In this document: positions 35,901-42,532 of the stretch, piece after piece
Numbering within the stretch: position 1 is the first letter of the stretch
Layout: each line of letters begins with the position of its first letter
Assembly (NCBI GenBank): GCA_003566635.1
Contig: PXCK01000132.1
Span: forward strand, 1-42,532
Length of the DNA stretch: 42,532 nt
Direction of reading: 5' to 3'
From: Balneolia bacterium
GTDB lineage: Bacteria > Bacteroidota > Rhodothermia > Balneolales > Cyclonatronaceae
Notes under the pieces: generated by a model
The model's input: the letters and a program-made list of their open reading frames with translations, nothing else
The model's database searches: none
Told to the model about the DNA's origin: nothing
Program-made: the position numbers and the translations under genes

Positions 35901-37151
35901 ATGGATCCAAAATTATTAAAACCGGAAACCCTCATGATGTCTTTTGGTTACAAACCGGAGCTATCTGAAGGAGCAATAAAATGTCCAATTTTTCAAACTT
36001 CTACATTTGTTTTTAAATCTGCCGAAGAAGGTAAATCTTTTTTTGAAGTAGCCTACGGGTTACGTGAAGCTGATGAAGCTGAAGAGCCGGGTCTGATTTA
36101 TAGCCGCATTAATAATCCTGATTTAGAAATACTTGAAGACAGACTTTCATTATGGGATAAAGCCGATGATTGTGCCGTATTTGAAAGTGGTATGTCGGCT
36201 ATAACTACTGTTATGCTTGAATTTTTGAATCCGGGTGATGTTATTCTTCATAGCTTACCTCTTTACGGTGGTACCGATCATTTTATCCAACATGTTCTTC
36301 CACGATTTGGGATTAAAGGAATGTCCTTCTACCCTAATGAATCTATAAGTGAATTACGAAATAGAATTCATGAAGCAGGTTTAAGTGATAAAGTAAGAAT
36401 GATTTATGTAGAAACACCAGCTAACCCTACAAACTCACTCATTGATATTGAAGCGTGCAAAAAATTAGCCAATGAACTATCAACCTCAGATAACAAGGTT
36501 TTTGTTGCTGTTGACAATACCTATATGGGGCCGCTGTGGCAACACCCATTAAAACATGGTGCAGATTTTTCAATCTATTCAGCAACAAAATACATTGGTG
36601 GCCACAGTGACTTGATAGCTGGTGCAGTTTGTGGAAGTTCTGAAAATATTAAGCGCGTAAAAGTCTTACGAACGTTTCTGGGAAACATGTGTGGCCCATG
36701 GGTTGGTTGGCTTCTAATGAGAAGCCTTGAAACGCTAAAAGTACGAATGGAGCAACAGTGTAGTAATGCACAAATAATTGCTACTTGGTTAAAAGATCAT
36801 CCCAAAGTAGAAAAAGTATACTATTTAGGATTGATTCAAGAGTCAGATCCACAATACCAAATTTATAAAAAACAATATACTGCACCGGGAGCCATGCTAT
36901 CATTTGATATTAAAGGAGGCGAAAAAGAGGCCTTTCGATTTCTCAATGCATTAAATATTATAAAACTTGCTGTAAGTTTGGGTAGTACAGAATCTTTGGC
37001 TGAGCACCCATATACAATGACTCATGCCGGTTGTGATCGTGAACAGTTGGCTGAGTTTGCAGTTACAGAAAAATTAGTTCGGCTGTCAATAGGTATTGAA
37101 CATGCCGATGATATTATTGCAGATTTGGAGCAAGCCCTGGCAGCTGTATAA
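35901..37151 (+). CDS. Cys/Met-metabolism PLP-dependent enzyme (cystathionine gamma-synthase / methionine gamma-lyase family), 416 aa
   Basis: Fold-type I PLP enzyme with Schiff-base Lys K230 in YSATKYIGGHSD, PLP-ring Asp D205 in VAVDNTYMGPL, phosphate-binding YSRINNP (Tyr68) and the stacking Tyr in SLPLYGGTD (Tyr122). VETPANPTNSLIDI is also typical. Within the family, cystathionine gamma-synthase, cystathionine lyases and methionine gamma-lyase cannot be told apart safely by eye, so no gene symbol is given. It is slightly longer than usual owing to an insertion around FEVAYGLREADEAEEPG (48-64). It stands alone; its stop is directly followed by a rearranged repeat copy. Confidence 0.92.
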   Translation: MDPKLLKPETLMMSFGYKPELSEGAIKCPIFQTSTFVFKSAEEGKSFFEVAYGLREADEAEEPGLIYSRINNPDLEILEDRLSLWDKADDCAVFESGMSAITTVMLEFLNPGDVILHSLPLYGGTDHFIQHVLPRFGIKGMSFYPNESISELRNRIHEAGLSDKVRMIYVETPANPTNSLIDIEACKKLANELSTSDNKVFVAVDNTYMGPLWQHPLKHGADFSIYSATKYIGGHSDLIAGAVCGSSENIKRVKVLRTFLGNMCGPWVGWLLMRSLETLKVRMEQQCSNAQIIATWLKDHPKVEKVYYLGLIQESDPQYQIYKKQYTAPGAMLSFDIKGGEKEAFRFLNALNIIKLAVSLGSTESLAEHPYTMTHAGCDREQLAEFAVTEKLVRLSIGIEHADDIIADLEQALAAV

Positions 37152-37283
37152 TCAGGATTATTCACCTAGAAAACTTAAACCGAATTATTCACGGAAGCAT
37201 AAAATTTAAATCTTATACCATTAAATATTGTATATAGAAAAATACCACACTCACTCAAATTTGGGTGTGGATAGAATGCTGCA
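37152..37283 (-). mobile_element. Rearranged, shortened copy C of the 230-bp element
   Basis: Bases 37177-37283 match, in inverted orientation, the right half of copies A and B (AAACCGAATTATTCAC end, then the ACTCACTCAAATTTGGGTGTGG region and ATGCTGCA). Bases 37153-37176 look like a left end in direct orientation (AGGATTATTCACC), so two element ends lie back to back. Homology breaks at about 37283, where the palindromic array begins. It starts 1 base after the stop of the PLP-enzyme gene. Confidence 0.7.
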
Positions 37284-37284
37284 T

Positions 37285-37412
37285 ACCGAGCGAAGCGATT
37301 CCCACGAAGCAAAACCCATGAGCTGCTATAAGGAGCGAAGAGTATTGAGACAAATAAAACTATAACAATAGTTTAGGGCATATTTTCCAGCCATGGGTTT
37401 AAACCCATGGCT
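37285..37412 (+). repeat. 128-bp direct repeat, unit 1, ending in a 24-bp perfect palindrome
   Basis: About 91 % identical by eye to unit 2 (37529-37656), shifted by exactly 244 bases with no gaps. It starts with the dispersed CGAGCGAAGCGATTCCC motif, contains AAACTAT/ATAGTTT and ends with a perfect palindrome of half-site AGCCATGGGTTT (37389-37412). There is no ORF. The palindromic design is like REP-type repeats spread by RAYT transposases, though no such gene is in the window. Confidence 0.75.
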
Positions 37413-37426
37413 GCCTCTTGAAGCGC

Positions 37427-37462
37427 CCCGAGCGAAGCGATTCCCACGAAGTGAAATCCATG
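37427..37462 (+). repeat. Short partial copy of the same repeat between units 1 and 2
   Basis: The 19-base motif CCCGAGCGAAGCGATTCCC (37427-37445) is followed by ACGAAGTGAAATCCATGG, that is, the start of a unit joined to a half palindrome. It looks like a unit with its middle deleted. Between it and unit 2 (37463-37528) I see only AT-rich sequence. Confidence 0.6.
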
Positions 37463-37528
37463 GCTAGAAAGCATGGTTAATTCAAATTATATCAATAGGT
37501 TAGGATGCATAATCTATCCATGGATTTT

Positions 37529-37656
37529 CCCGAGCGAAGCGATTCCTACGAAGCAAAACCCATGAACTGCTAAAAGGAGCGATGAATGTTGAGATAAAAA
37601 AAATTATAACAATAGTTTAGGGCATATTTTCCAGCCATGGATTTAAATCCATGGCT
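37529..37656 (+). repeat. 128-bp direct repeat, unit 2, ending in a 24-bp perfect palindrome
   Basis: Second full unit. The palindrome here has half-site AGCCATGGATTT (37633-37656). Compared with unit 1 the two bases that differ in each arm have changed together, so perfect pairing is kept. This compensation suggests selection on the folded form or correction between arms. The 75 bases to the dnaG stop carry nothing I recognise. Confidence 0.75.
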
Positions 37657-37731
37657 AGTTCTTTACTATATAAAAGATTTTAGCTGTTTTATGACTACAG
37701 GATTCAAGTAATAAATGCAACACAGCCAGAG

Positions 37732-39654
37732 TTATTCATCATTTTCTGATGGAAATAAATCAATTGACGATGTTGTCTCGAACCTATGGAGTAACATTCT
37801 TGCCTCCTGAAGTTCAGCCAACAAACTTGATTTTTCATTGTCTGATGCAAGATGAAGTTCTTCAGCCAATTTATCTCTCATATTTCTTAAATATCGTATC
37901 ATTAAAAGCTTCATAGCACCTTTTGCTGTAAAGTAGGGATTCGAATCCTTTACAATTTTTGTTGTACGTTTCTCATTTCCATATTCACTTACAGCAAACC
38001 TATCCATCATAATTTCACTTACCAATTCCGGATATGGCGGATCTTTTTCTAAAAAGACCGATGCATTTATTTCTTTTTCATTATTGTATAATTCAATAAT
38101 ACGTTCAAAAAAAGTTTTCAACTCATCATCCTGAAAATGGTCTGGACCTACATTACTGCCAATATAGGCAACAAGCGGATCTCCAAACTCGAGCATTAAT
38201 CGAATAATATCTTTTTCGTATCCCGGTTTAGTTTTGGGTTTCTTGGGGATTTTTTGGCTTCTGTTATTAGGTTCTGTGGATTTATCCACATCCAGTTCTG
38301 CTCTTCTTTCTTCACGTTGCCGGGTACGAACTTCATCCCTGCGCCGGTTAGCAAGGATACCTCCAAGTTCCTCGTAAAGAGCCCGCCCCCCTACACTTGA
38401 TAGTTTTCTGAGATGATCGACCAAAGTTTCTCGTAGTACCGCATCAGGCACTCTACCGATGGAGGTTAATATTCTGGTAATATTATTTTTCCGCTGAAGA
38501 GGATCGTCCCATTCGCCGGCTTGCTTTGCGTGTTCAACCATGAATGTTATAAAGTCCTGAGATTCGGTCCGAACAAATTCACGAAATGATTCATTTCCAT
38601 ATTTTTGAACGTAAGAATCAGGGTCTTCACCATCCGGGAGATGCATTAATCGTACCTGTAACCCTGCTTCTAATGCAATATCCAGCCCACGCATCATGGC
38701 ATTTTGCCCGGCATTGTCAGCATCATACACCATTAGTAAATCATCTGTATAATTTTTCAAGAGGCGCATTTGTTCTTTGGTAACAGATGTACCACTGGTT
38801 GCTAAAACATTTTTAATGCCATTTTGATGAAGTGAAATTACATCCATATACCCTTCAACAAGAATAGCCTGTTTATGCTTTCGAATTTCATTTTTTGCAA
38901 AGTTAATGCCATACATTACTTCGCTTTTGCTATATACTTTTGTCTGTGGAGAGTTAATATATTTGGGTCCTTTACCATCTTGCATCACTCTTCCGCCAAA
39001 GCCAATCACCTTACCTGATGTACTAAAAATAGGGAACATTAAACGACCACGAAACACATCATAAGGTATATCATTATCATTGTATTTAATCAAACCGGCT
39101 TCAGCTAAATATAGCTCGTTAATCCCTGCACTCTTTGCATGTTGAAGCAAACCCGTCATCATATCAGGAGAAAAACCTAGCCCAAACTTTTTAATTGTAT
39201 CAGCCTTTATACCACGTTTTTGAATGTATTTGAGTGCTTCTTTACCTGCATCCTCTGCAGTTAACTGTTGGAAAAAAAACCTACCGGCAAATCGCAAAGC
39301 GTGATATATACCTTCTGTAAGTTGCGAGCGTTCATCATATTCCGGATTTTCTTCCTCAGGTAATTCAATATGGTATCGTTCAGCCAGTGTACGCATGGCC
39401 TCAACAAAACCTACACCTTCAATTTCCATCAAAAAATTAAATACATCACCACCGGAACCACATCCAAAGCATTTGTATATACCCATTGACGGTGTCACAT
39501 AAAATGATGGTGTCTTTTCGTTGTGAAAAGGACACAATCCTGTAAAATTATTTCCCGAGCGCTTCAGTTTAACATAGTCTGATACTATATCGACTATATC
39601 AGCCGCTGATTTAATTTCTTCCTTTTTTTGATCGGTAATTATCACTTTTGACAT
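37732..39654 (-). CDS. dnaG: DNA primase DnaG, 640 aa
   Basis: Makes the RNA primers of replication. The N-terminal CHC2 zinc domain has CPFHNEKTPSFYVTP and IYKCFGCGSGGDVFNFL. A catalytic core follows with a TOPRIM domain (AILVEGYMDVISLHQNG, then the acidic pair in MVYDADNAGQNA). After a basic linker (RRRDEVRTRQREERRAELD) comes a C-terminal helicase-binding-like domain. The ATG at 39654 gives the standard N-terminus (MSKVIITDQKKEEI). The frame is open to a TTG at 39684, but the ten extra residues are hydrophobic and unlike DnaG. rpoD and rpsU, often linked to dnaG elsewhere, are not adjacent. Confidence 0.96.
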   Translation of the reverse strand: MSKVIITDQKKEEIKSAADIVDIVSDYVKLKRSGNNFTGLCPFHNEKTPSFYVTPSMGIYKCFGCGSGGDVFNFLMEIEGVGFVEAMRTLAERYHIELPEEENPEYDERSQLTEGIYHALRFAGRFFFQQLTAEDAGKEALKYIQKRGIKADTIKKFGLGFSPDMMTGLLQHAKSAGINELYLAEAGLIKYNDNDIPYDVFRGRLMFPIFSTSGKVIGFGGRVMQDGKGPKYINSPQTKVYSKSEVMYGINFAKNEIRKHKQAILVEGYMDVISLHQNGIKNVLATSGTSVTKEQMRLLKNYTDDLLMVYDADNAGQNAMMRGLDIALEAGLQVRLMHLPDGEDPDSYVQKYGNESFREFVRTESQDFITFMVEHAKQAGEWDDPLQRKNNITRILTSIGRVPDAVLRETLVDHLRKLSSVGGRALYEELGGILANRRRDEVRTRQREERRAELDVDKSTEPNNRSQKIPKKPKTKPGYEKDIIRLMLEFGDPLVAYIGSNVGPDHFQDDELKTFFERIIELYNNEKEINASVFLEKDPPYPELVSEIMMDRFAVSEYGNEKRTTKIVKDSNPYFTAKGAMKLLMIRYLRNMRDKLAEELHLASDNEKSSLLAELQEARMLLHRFETTSSIDLFPSENDE

Positions 39655-39797
39655 TATCAAAAATACATAGAACCCTGTTATCAAACAGGTACAAATACAA
39701 AGTTTAGCGAATTAAATTTTTCTGAACCTTTGTTTATGGATGTCGTAACTTAAACTAATTATTTTCAAGACTAATTATTAACTAACACCGAATCATT

Positions 39798-41588
39798 ATG
39801 CTCGATTTCATCAAAACCGTATTTGCATCAGCAATCGGTTTCTTTCTCGTAATTTTTCTCTTCTTCTTTTTAATCTTTTTATTGATTGTTAGCACATCAA
39901 GTGATCCGGAACCAACTGTACGTTCTAATAGTGTTCTAACTCTAAAAGCCAGCGGTAACATTCCTGACAGATTCCCACAAAACCCATTCGATCAATTATT
40001 TTCAACCCCGGGCGGAAGTGGATTTTCTTTGGAAACACTGGATAATAACCTAAAAAAGGCAGCCGCCGATGAACGAATTGCCGGTATTTTATTAGAAATA
40101 GACATGCTTGCCACTCCTTGGAGTAACCTTGAGCATGCCCGCCGCTCACTTGAGCAGTTTAGAGAAGAATCAGGGAAATTTATCTATGTAACTACCAACG
40201 ACATTGGGTTTAATGAACAAGGGTATTATTTGGCAACGGTTGCAGACTCTATTTTTGCGCCACCAATGACTATGATGATGATGGATGGTTTTGTAATTGA
40301 AGGTACATTTTTAACCGGTATGCTAGAAAAAATTGGAGTTTCGGCCGAAGTTGTTAACCGGGGTGCTTATAAGTCTGCAGGAGACTCTTTTGTTCGTAGA
40401 AGTTTTTCCGAATCGGACCGTGAACAACTAGAACTGATTTATTCGCGTATCATAGATGAGTTTGAAACTCGTGTATCCGAAAGAGTTGGTATGACTCCCG
40501 ATGAGTTAAAAGCTATGATGGATGAGCCACCTGTTTTAAGTATTGACCACTATTATGAACTTGGATTTATTGATGCATTAATTTCACCAACGGAATTAAA
40601 TGATAGAATTAAAAGCAGACTTGGAGTTAATGAAAACAGAAACCTAGCGCGTATTTCTTCAAGAAGGTATGAGCGTGTTACCGAACGCTCTGCCGGCTTT
40701 TCTAGACCAGCACGTGAAAGTATAGCAGTGATTTATGCTAATGGTGCAATTATGCCACAAGTAGATGATGATTTCTCCGGTCTATTTGGAGAAACCGGCA
40801 TATCATACCAAAATTTCAGAAGAAGTTTAAATGCCGCACTAAATGATTCAAATGTTGAAGCCATTGTTGTAAGAATTACAAGCCCCGGTGGAGCTGCTTC
40901 CACTTCCGACATGATTTGGCAGTTGATTCAAGATGCATCTGAGAAAAAACCTATTATTGCATCAATGGGAGGCGTTGCTGCATCCGGTGGATATTATATT
41001 GCAATGGCAGCCGATGAAATCTTTGCCGAAGCTACTACTATAACAGGTTCAATCGGTGTTATAGGAATTGCAATTGATGCCAATGAACTTATAACCGACC
41101 GTTTAGGTATAGATATAGACGAAATTCGTTTCAACAGAAATGCCGGATGGCTAAATCCAACACAACCCCTTACAGATGAACACAGGTTGGCTTATCGTAC
41201 ATTTATTGATTCATCCTACGATGAGTTCGTTAGTCGTGTTGCTGAAAGCAGAGACGCGGAGTTTTCTGCAATTGATGAAGTCGCTCAAGGTCGTGTTTGG
41301 AGTGGACTTGATGCTTACGAAGCCGGCTTGATTGACAGGGTTGGTGGACTCGATCACGCTATTGCACGTGCTGCTGAAATTGCTGAACTAGAAGATTACA
41401 GTATTCGTGTATTCCCACGTGAACAGACAATTTTCGAGATATTTAGTGATACCCAAAATGTTTCTATTAGAAATATCATCGCACGTGAATTACCCTATGC
41501 AACCGAATTGGATATTCTGGAGCGAGCATTTAGCGGTAACTACAATGGTGCTTGGGCAATAATGCCTTACAATGTTAGCATTAAGTAA
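39798..41588 (+). CDS. sppA: Signal peptide peptidase SppA, 67K (long) type, 596 aa
   Basis: Membrane-anchored protease that degrades cleaved signal peptides. A single N-terminal membrane helix (about residues 12-32) is followed by two tandem SppA/ClpP-like domains. The catalytic pair matches the long E. coli type: Lys192 in VNRGAYKSAGDSF of the first domain and Ser396 in MGGVAASGGYYIAMAAD of the second. The length is typical of the duplicated form. It ends before a bidirectional terminator shared with rho. Confidence 0.95.
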   Translation: MLDFIKTVFASAIGFFLVIFLFFFLIFLLIVSTSSDPEPTVRSNSVLTLKASGNIPDRFPQNPFDQLFSTPGGSGFSLETLDNNLKKAAADERIAGILLEIDMLATPWSNLEHARRSLEQFREESGKFIYVTTNDIGFNEQGYYLATVADSIFAPPMTMMMMDGFVIEGTFLTGMLEKIGVSAEVVNRGAYKSAGDSFVRRSFSESDREQLELIYSRIIDEFETRVSERVGMTPDELKAMMDEPPVLSIDHYYELGFIDALISPTELNDRIKSRLGVNENRNLARISSRRYERVTERSAGFSRPARESIAVIYANGAIMPQVDDDFSGLFGETGISYQNFRRSLNAALNDSNVEAIVVRITSPGGAASTSDMIWQLIQDASEKKPIIASMGGVAASGGYYIAMAADEIFAEATTITGSIGVIGIAIDANELITDRLGIDIDEIRFNRNAGWLNPTQPLTDEHRLAYRTFIDSSYDEFVSRVAESRDAEFSAIDEVAQGRVWSGLDAYEAGLIDRVGGLDHAIARAAEIAELEDYSIRVFPREQTIFEIFSDTQNVSIRNIIARELPYATELDILERAFSGNYNGAWAIMPYNVSIK

Positions 41589-41623
41589 AGCGTCCGCAAA
41601 GTATATCACTATACAATTTCAAT

Positions 41624-41650
41624 AAAAAAGGGGCTCAAGGCCCCTTTTTT
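41624..41650. terminator. Bidirectional intrinsic terminator between sppA and rho
   Basis: GGGGC (41630-41634) pairs with GCCCC (41640-41644), flanked by AAAAAA on the left and TTTTTT on the right, so both the sppA (plus) and rho (minus) transcripts meet a stem followed by six U. Confidence 0.8.
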
Positions 41651-41652
41651 AT

Positions 41653-42532
41653 TTATTGATTCATCGAGATCAAAAACTCATGATTGTTTCGGGTTCCTCT
41701 CATTTTGTCAAGTAGAAACTCCATCGATTCTAAAGGCGACATTGGGGATAAGAACCTTCTAAGTAAAACAACCTTTTCTCTCTCTCCTTCACTTACAAGT
41801 AACTCTTCCTTCCTGGTACCTGTCTTAAAGACATCAATAGCAGGGAAAATTCTATTTTCGGCTATACGTCTATCAAGTACAAGTTCCATATTACCGGTCC
41901 CCTTAAATTCCTCGAAAATCACATCGTCCATACGTGAACCCGTTTGAACCAGAGCAGTAGCAAGAATTGTAAGGCTTCCACCATCTTCAATATTTCTTGC
42001 AAGACTAAAAAGTTTACGCGGTTTTTTCAACGCTTCAGAATCAACACCACCACTCATGGTTCTGCCGGATTTAGATGCACAAATGTTGTAGGCTCTTGCA
42101 AGTCTCGTTATTGAATCCATCAACAATATTACATCATGACCTGTCTCTGTTAGCCTCTTAGCCTTCTCAAATACCAACTCGGCAAGACTAACATGGTTTT
42201 CCGGTTTTTGGTCGAAGGTGGAAGCCAATACTTCACAATTATGCGTATTTCGCTCCATTTCGGTAACTTCTTCCGGTCGTTCATCAATCAAGAGTATCAA
42301 TATCTTGGTTTGAGGATAGTTCTTAGAAAGTGCATTCGCTATGGAACGTAAAATAGTTGTTTTACCGGTTTTAGGCTGTGCAACAATCAATCCACGCTGA
42401 CCTTTTCCTATTGGTGCAAAAAGGTCAATCACCCGGGTAGTATATTCAAACGGAGATTTCTCAAGTATATATCTGTCATTAGGATAAATAGGTAAAAGAT
42501 CATCAAAATCGTCCCGATTATCCATGTCTCTC
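41653..42532 (-). CDS. rho: Transcription termination factor Rho, N-terminus beyond window
   Basis: The C-terminal ATPase half of Rho. After [12 protein letters not shown] come the Walker [24 protein letters not shown], Walker [17 protein letters not shown], the Q-loop/R-loop region [41 protein letters not shown], and [25 protein letters not shown]. The frame is open to the window edge. The RNA-binding N-terminal domain and, as usual in Bacteroidota, a long basic extension should lie outside. The ATG at 42525 is internal, not the start. It uses the shared terminator after its stop. Confidence 0.96.
   Translation of the reverse strand, partial: RDMDNRDDFDDLLPIYPNDRYILEKSPFEYTTRVIDLFAPIGKGQRGLIVAQPKTGKTTILRSIANALSKNYPQTKILILLIDERPEEVTEMERNTHNCEVLASTFDQKPENHVSLAELVFEKAKRLTETGHDVILLMDSITRLARAYNICASKSGRTMSGGVDSEALKKPRKLFSLARNIEDGGSLTILATALVQTGSRMDDVIFEEFKGTGNMELVLDRRIAENRIFPAIDVFKTGTRKEELLVSEGEREKVVLLRRFLSPMSPLESMEFLLDKMRGTRNNHEFLISMNQ

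Noticed and set aside
37285-37656. CRISPR array
   Set aside because: Only two full units and one partial copy, 128 bp long and palindromic at one end, with no regular spacers and no cas genes.
39655-39684. TTG start for dnaG at 39684
   Set aside because: It adds ten hydrophobic residues absent from DnaG proteins; the ATG at 39654 gives the standard N-terminus.
42523-42525. ATG at 42525 as the start of rho
   Set aside because: It lies inside the conserved Rho core; the frame stays open to the window edge and the RNA-binding domain is missing.

Overview
The window looks like chromosome of a marine member of the Bacteroidota/Balneolota group, most likely Balneolaceae. This placement is an inference. 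It rests on a KR2-type sodium-pump rhodopsin, a DUF4175 giant coiled-coil protein, a DUF6580 membrane protein, AT-rich ribosome binding regions, several TTG starts and roughly 35-40 % G+C. There are 31 protein genes, no rRNA or tRNA that I can see, and several families of short intergenic repeats. Most genes are ordinary housekeeping or accessory genes of known family.

Layout. 1-4068 (minus): an RND efflux permease followed by its adaptor, the latter cut by the window edge; a receiver-GAF protein (4304-5266) lies divergently. 5324-7925: dihydroorotase (minus) and exonuclease VII large subunit (plus). 7962-12008 (minus): a probable four-gene operon of acyl-CoA ligase, dienoyl-CoA-reductase-like SDR, NeuD-like acyltransferase and an ElyC-like DUF218 membrane protein. 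12125-14317: hotdog thioesterase against a methyltransferase and polyprenyl-type glycosyltransferase pair. 14481-19891 (plus): MerR regulator, Lon-N protein, metallo-beta-lactamase-fold hydrolase and DUF4175. 20490-24132: DUF6580, MgtE and a Na/Pi cotransporter.

24264-30266 is the highlight. Lycopene cyclase (crtY), a Blh-type beta-carotene dioxygenase (retinal synthesis) and an unknown 92-residue membrane protein form one tight operon. About 3 kb further, on the opposite strand and closed by its own terminator, is a light-driven rhodopsin whose helix C carries the N-D-Q triad of sodium pumps. Between them lie a 94-residue membrane protein and an unrecognised 625-residue protein of higher G+C. 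The rhodopsin is divergent from polyphosphate kinase (ppk1).

30665-42532: ppk1, a membrane SpoIIE-type phosphatase, a Cys/Met-metabolism PLP enzyme, dnaG, sppA and rho (partial).

Two 230-bp elements with matching inverted ends, about 90 % identical and in the same orientation (26731-26960 and 32901-33130), bracket the segment from the 94-residue gene to ppk1. A rearranged third copy lies at 37152-37283, followed by an array built on 24-bp perfect palindromes. A different palindromic repeat fills 19991-20180. Working model (inference): CrtY and Blh make retinal for a Na+-exporting rhodopsin, and the Na+ gradient can feed Na+-coupled carriers such as the nearby Na/Pi cotransporter.
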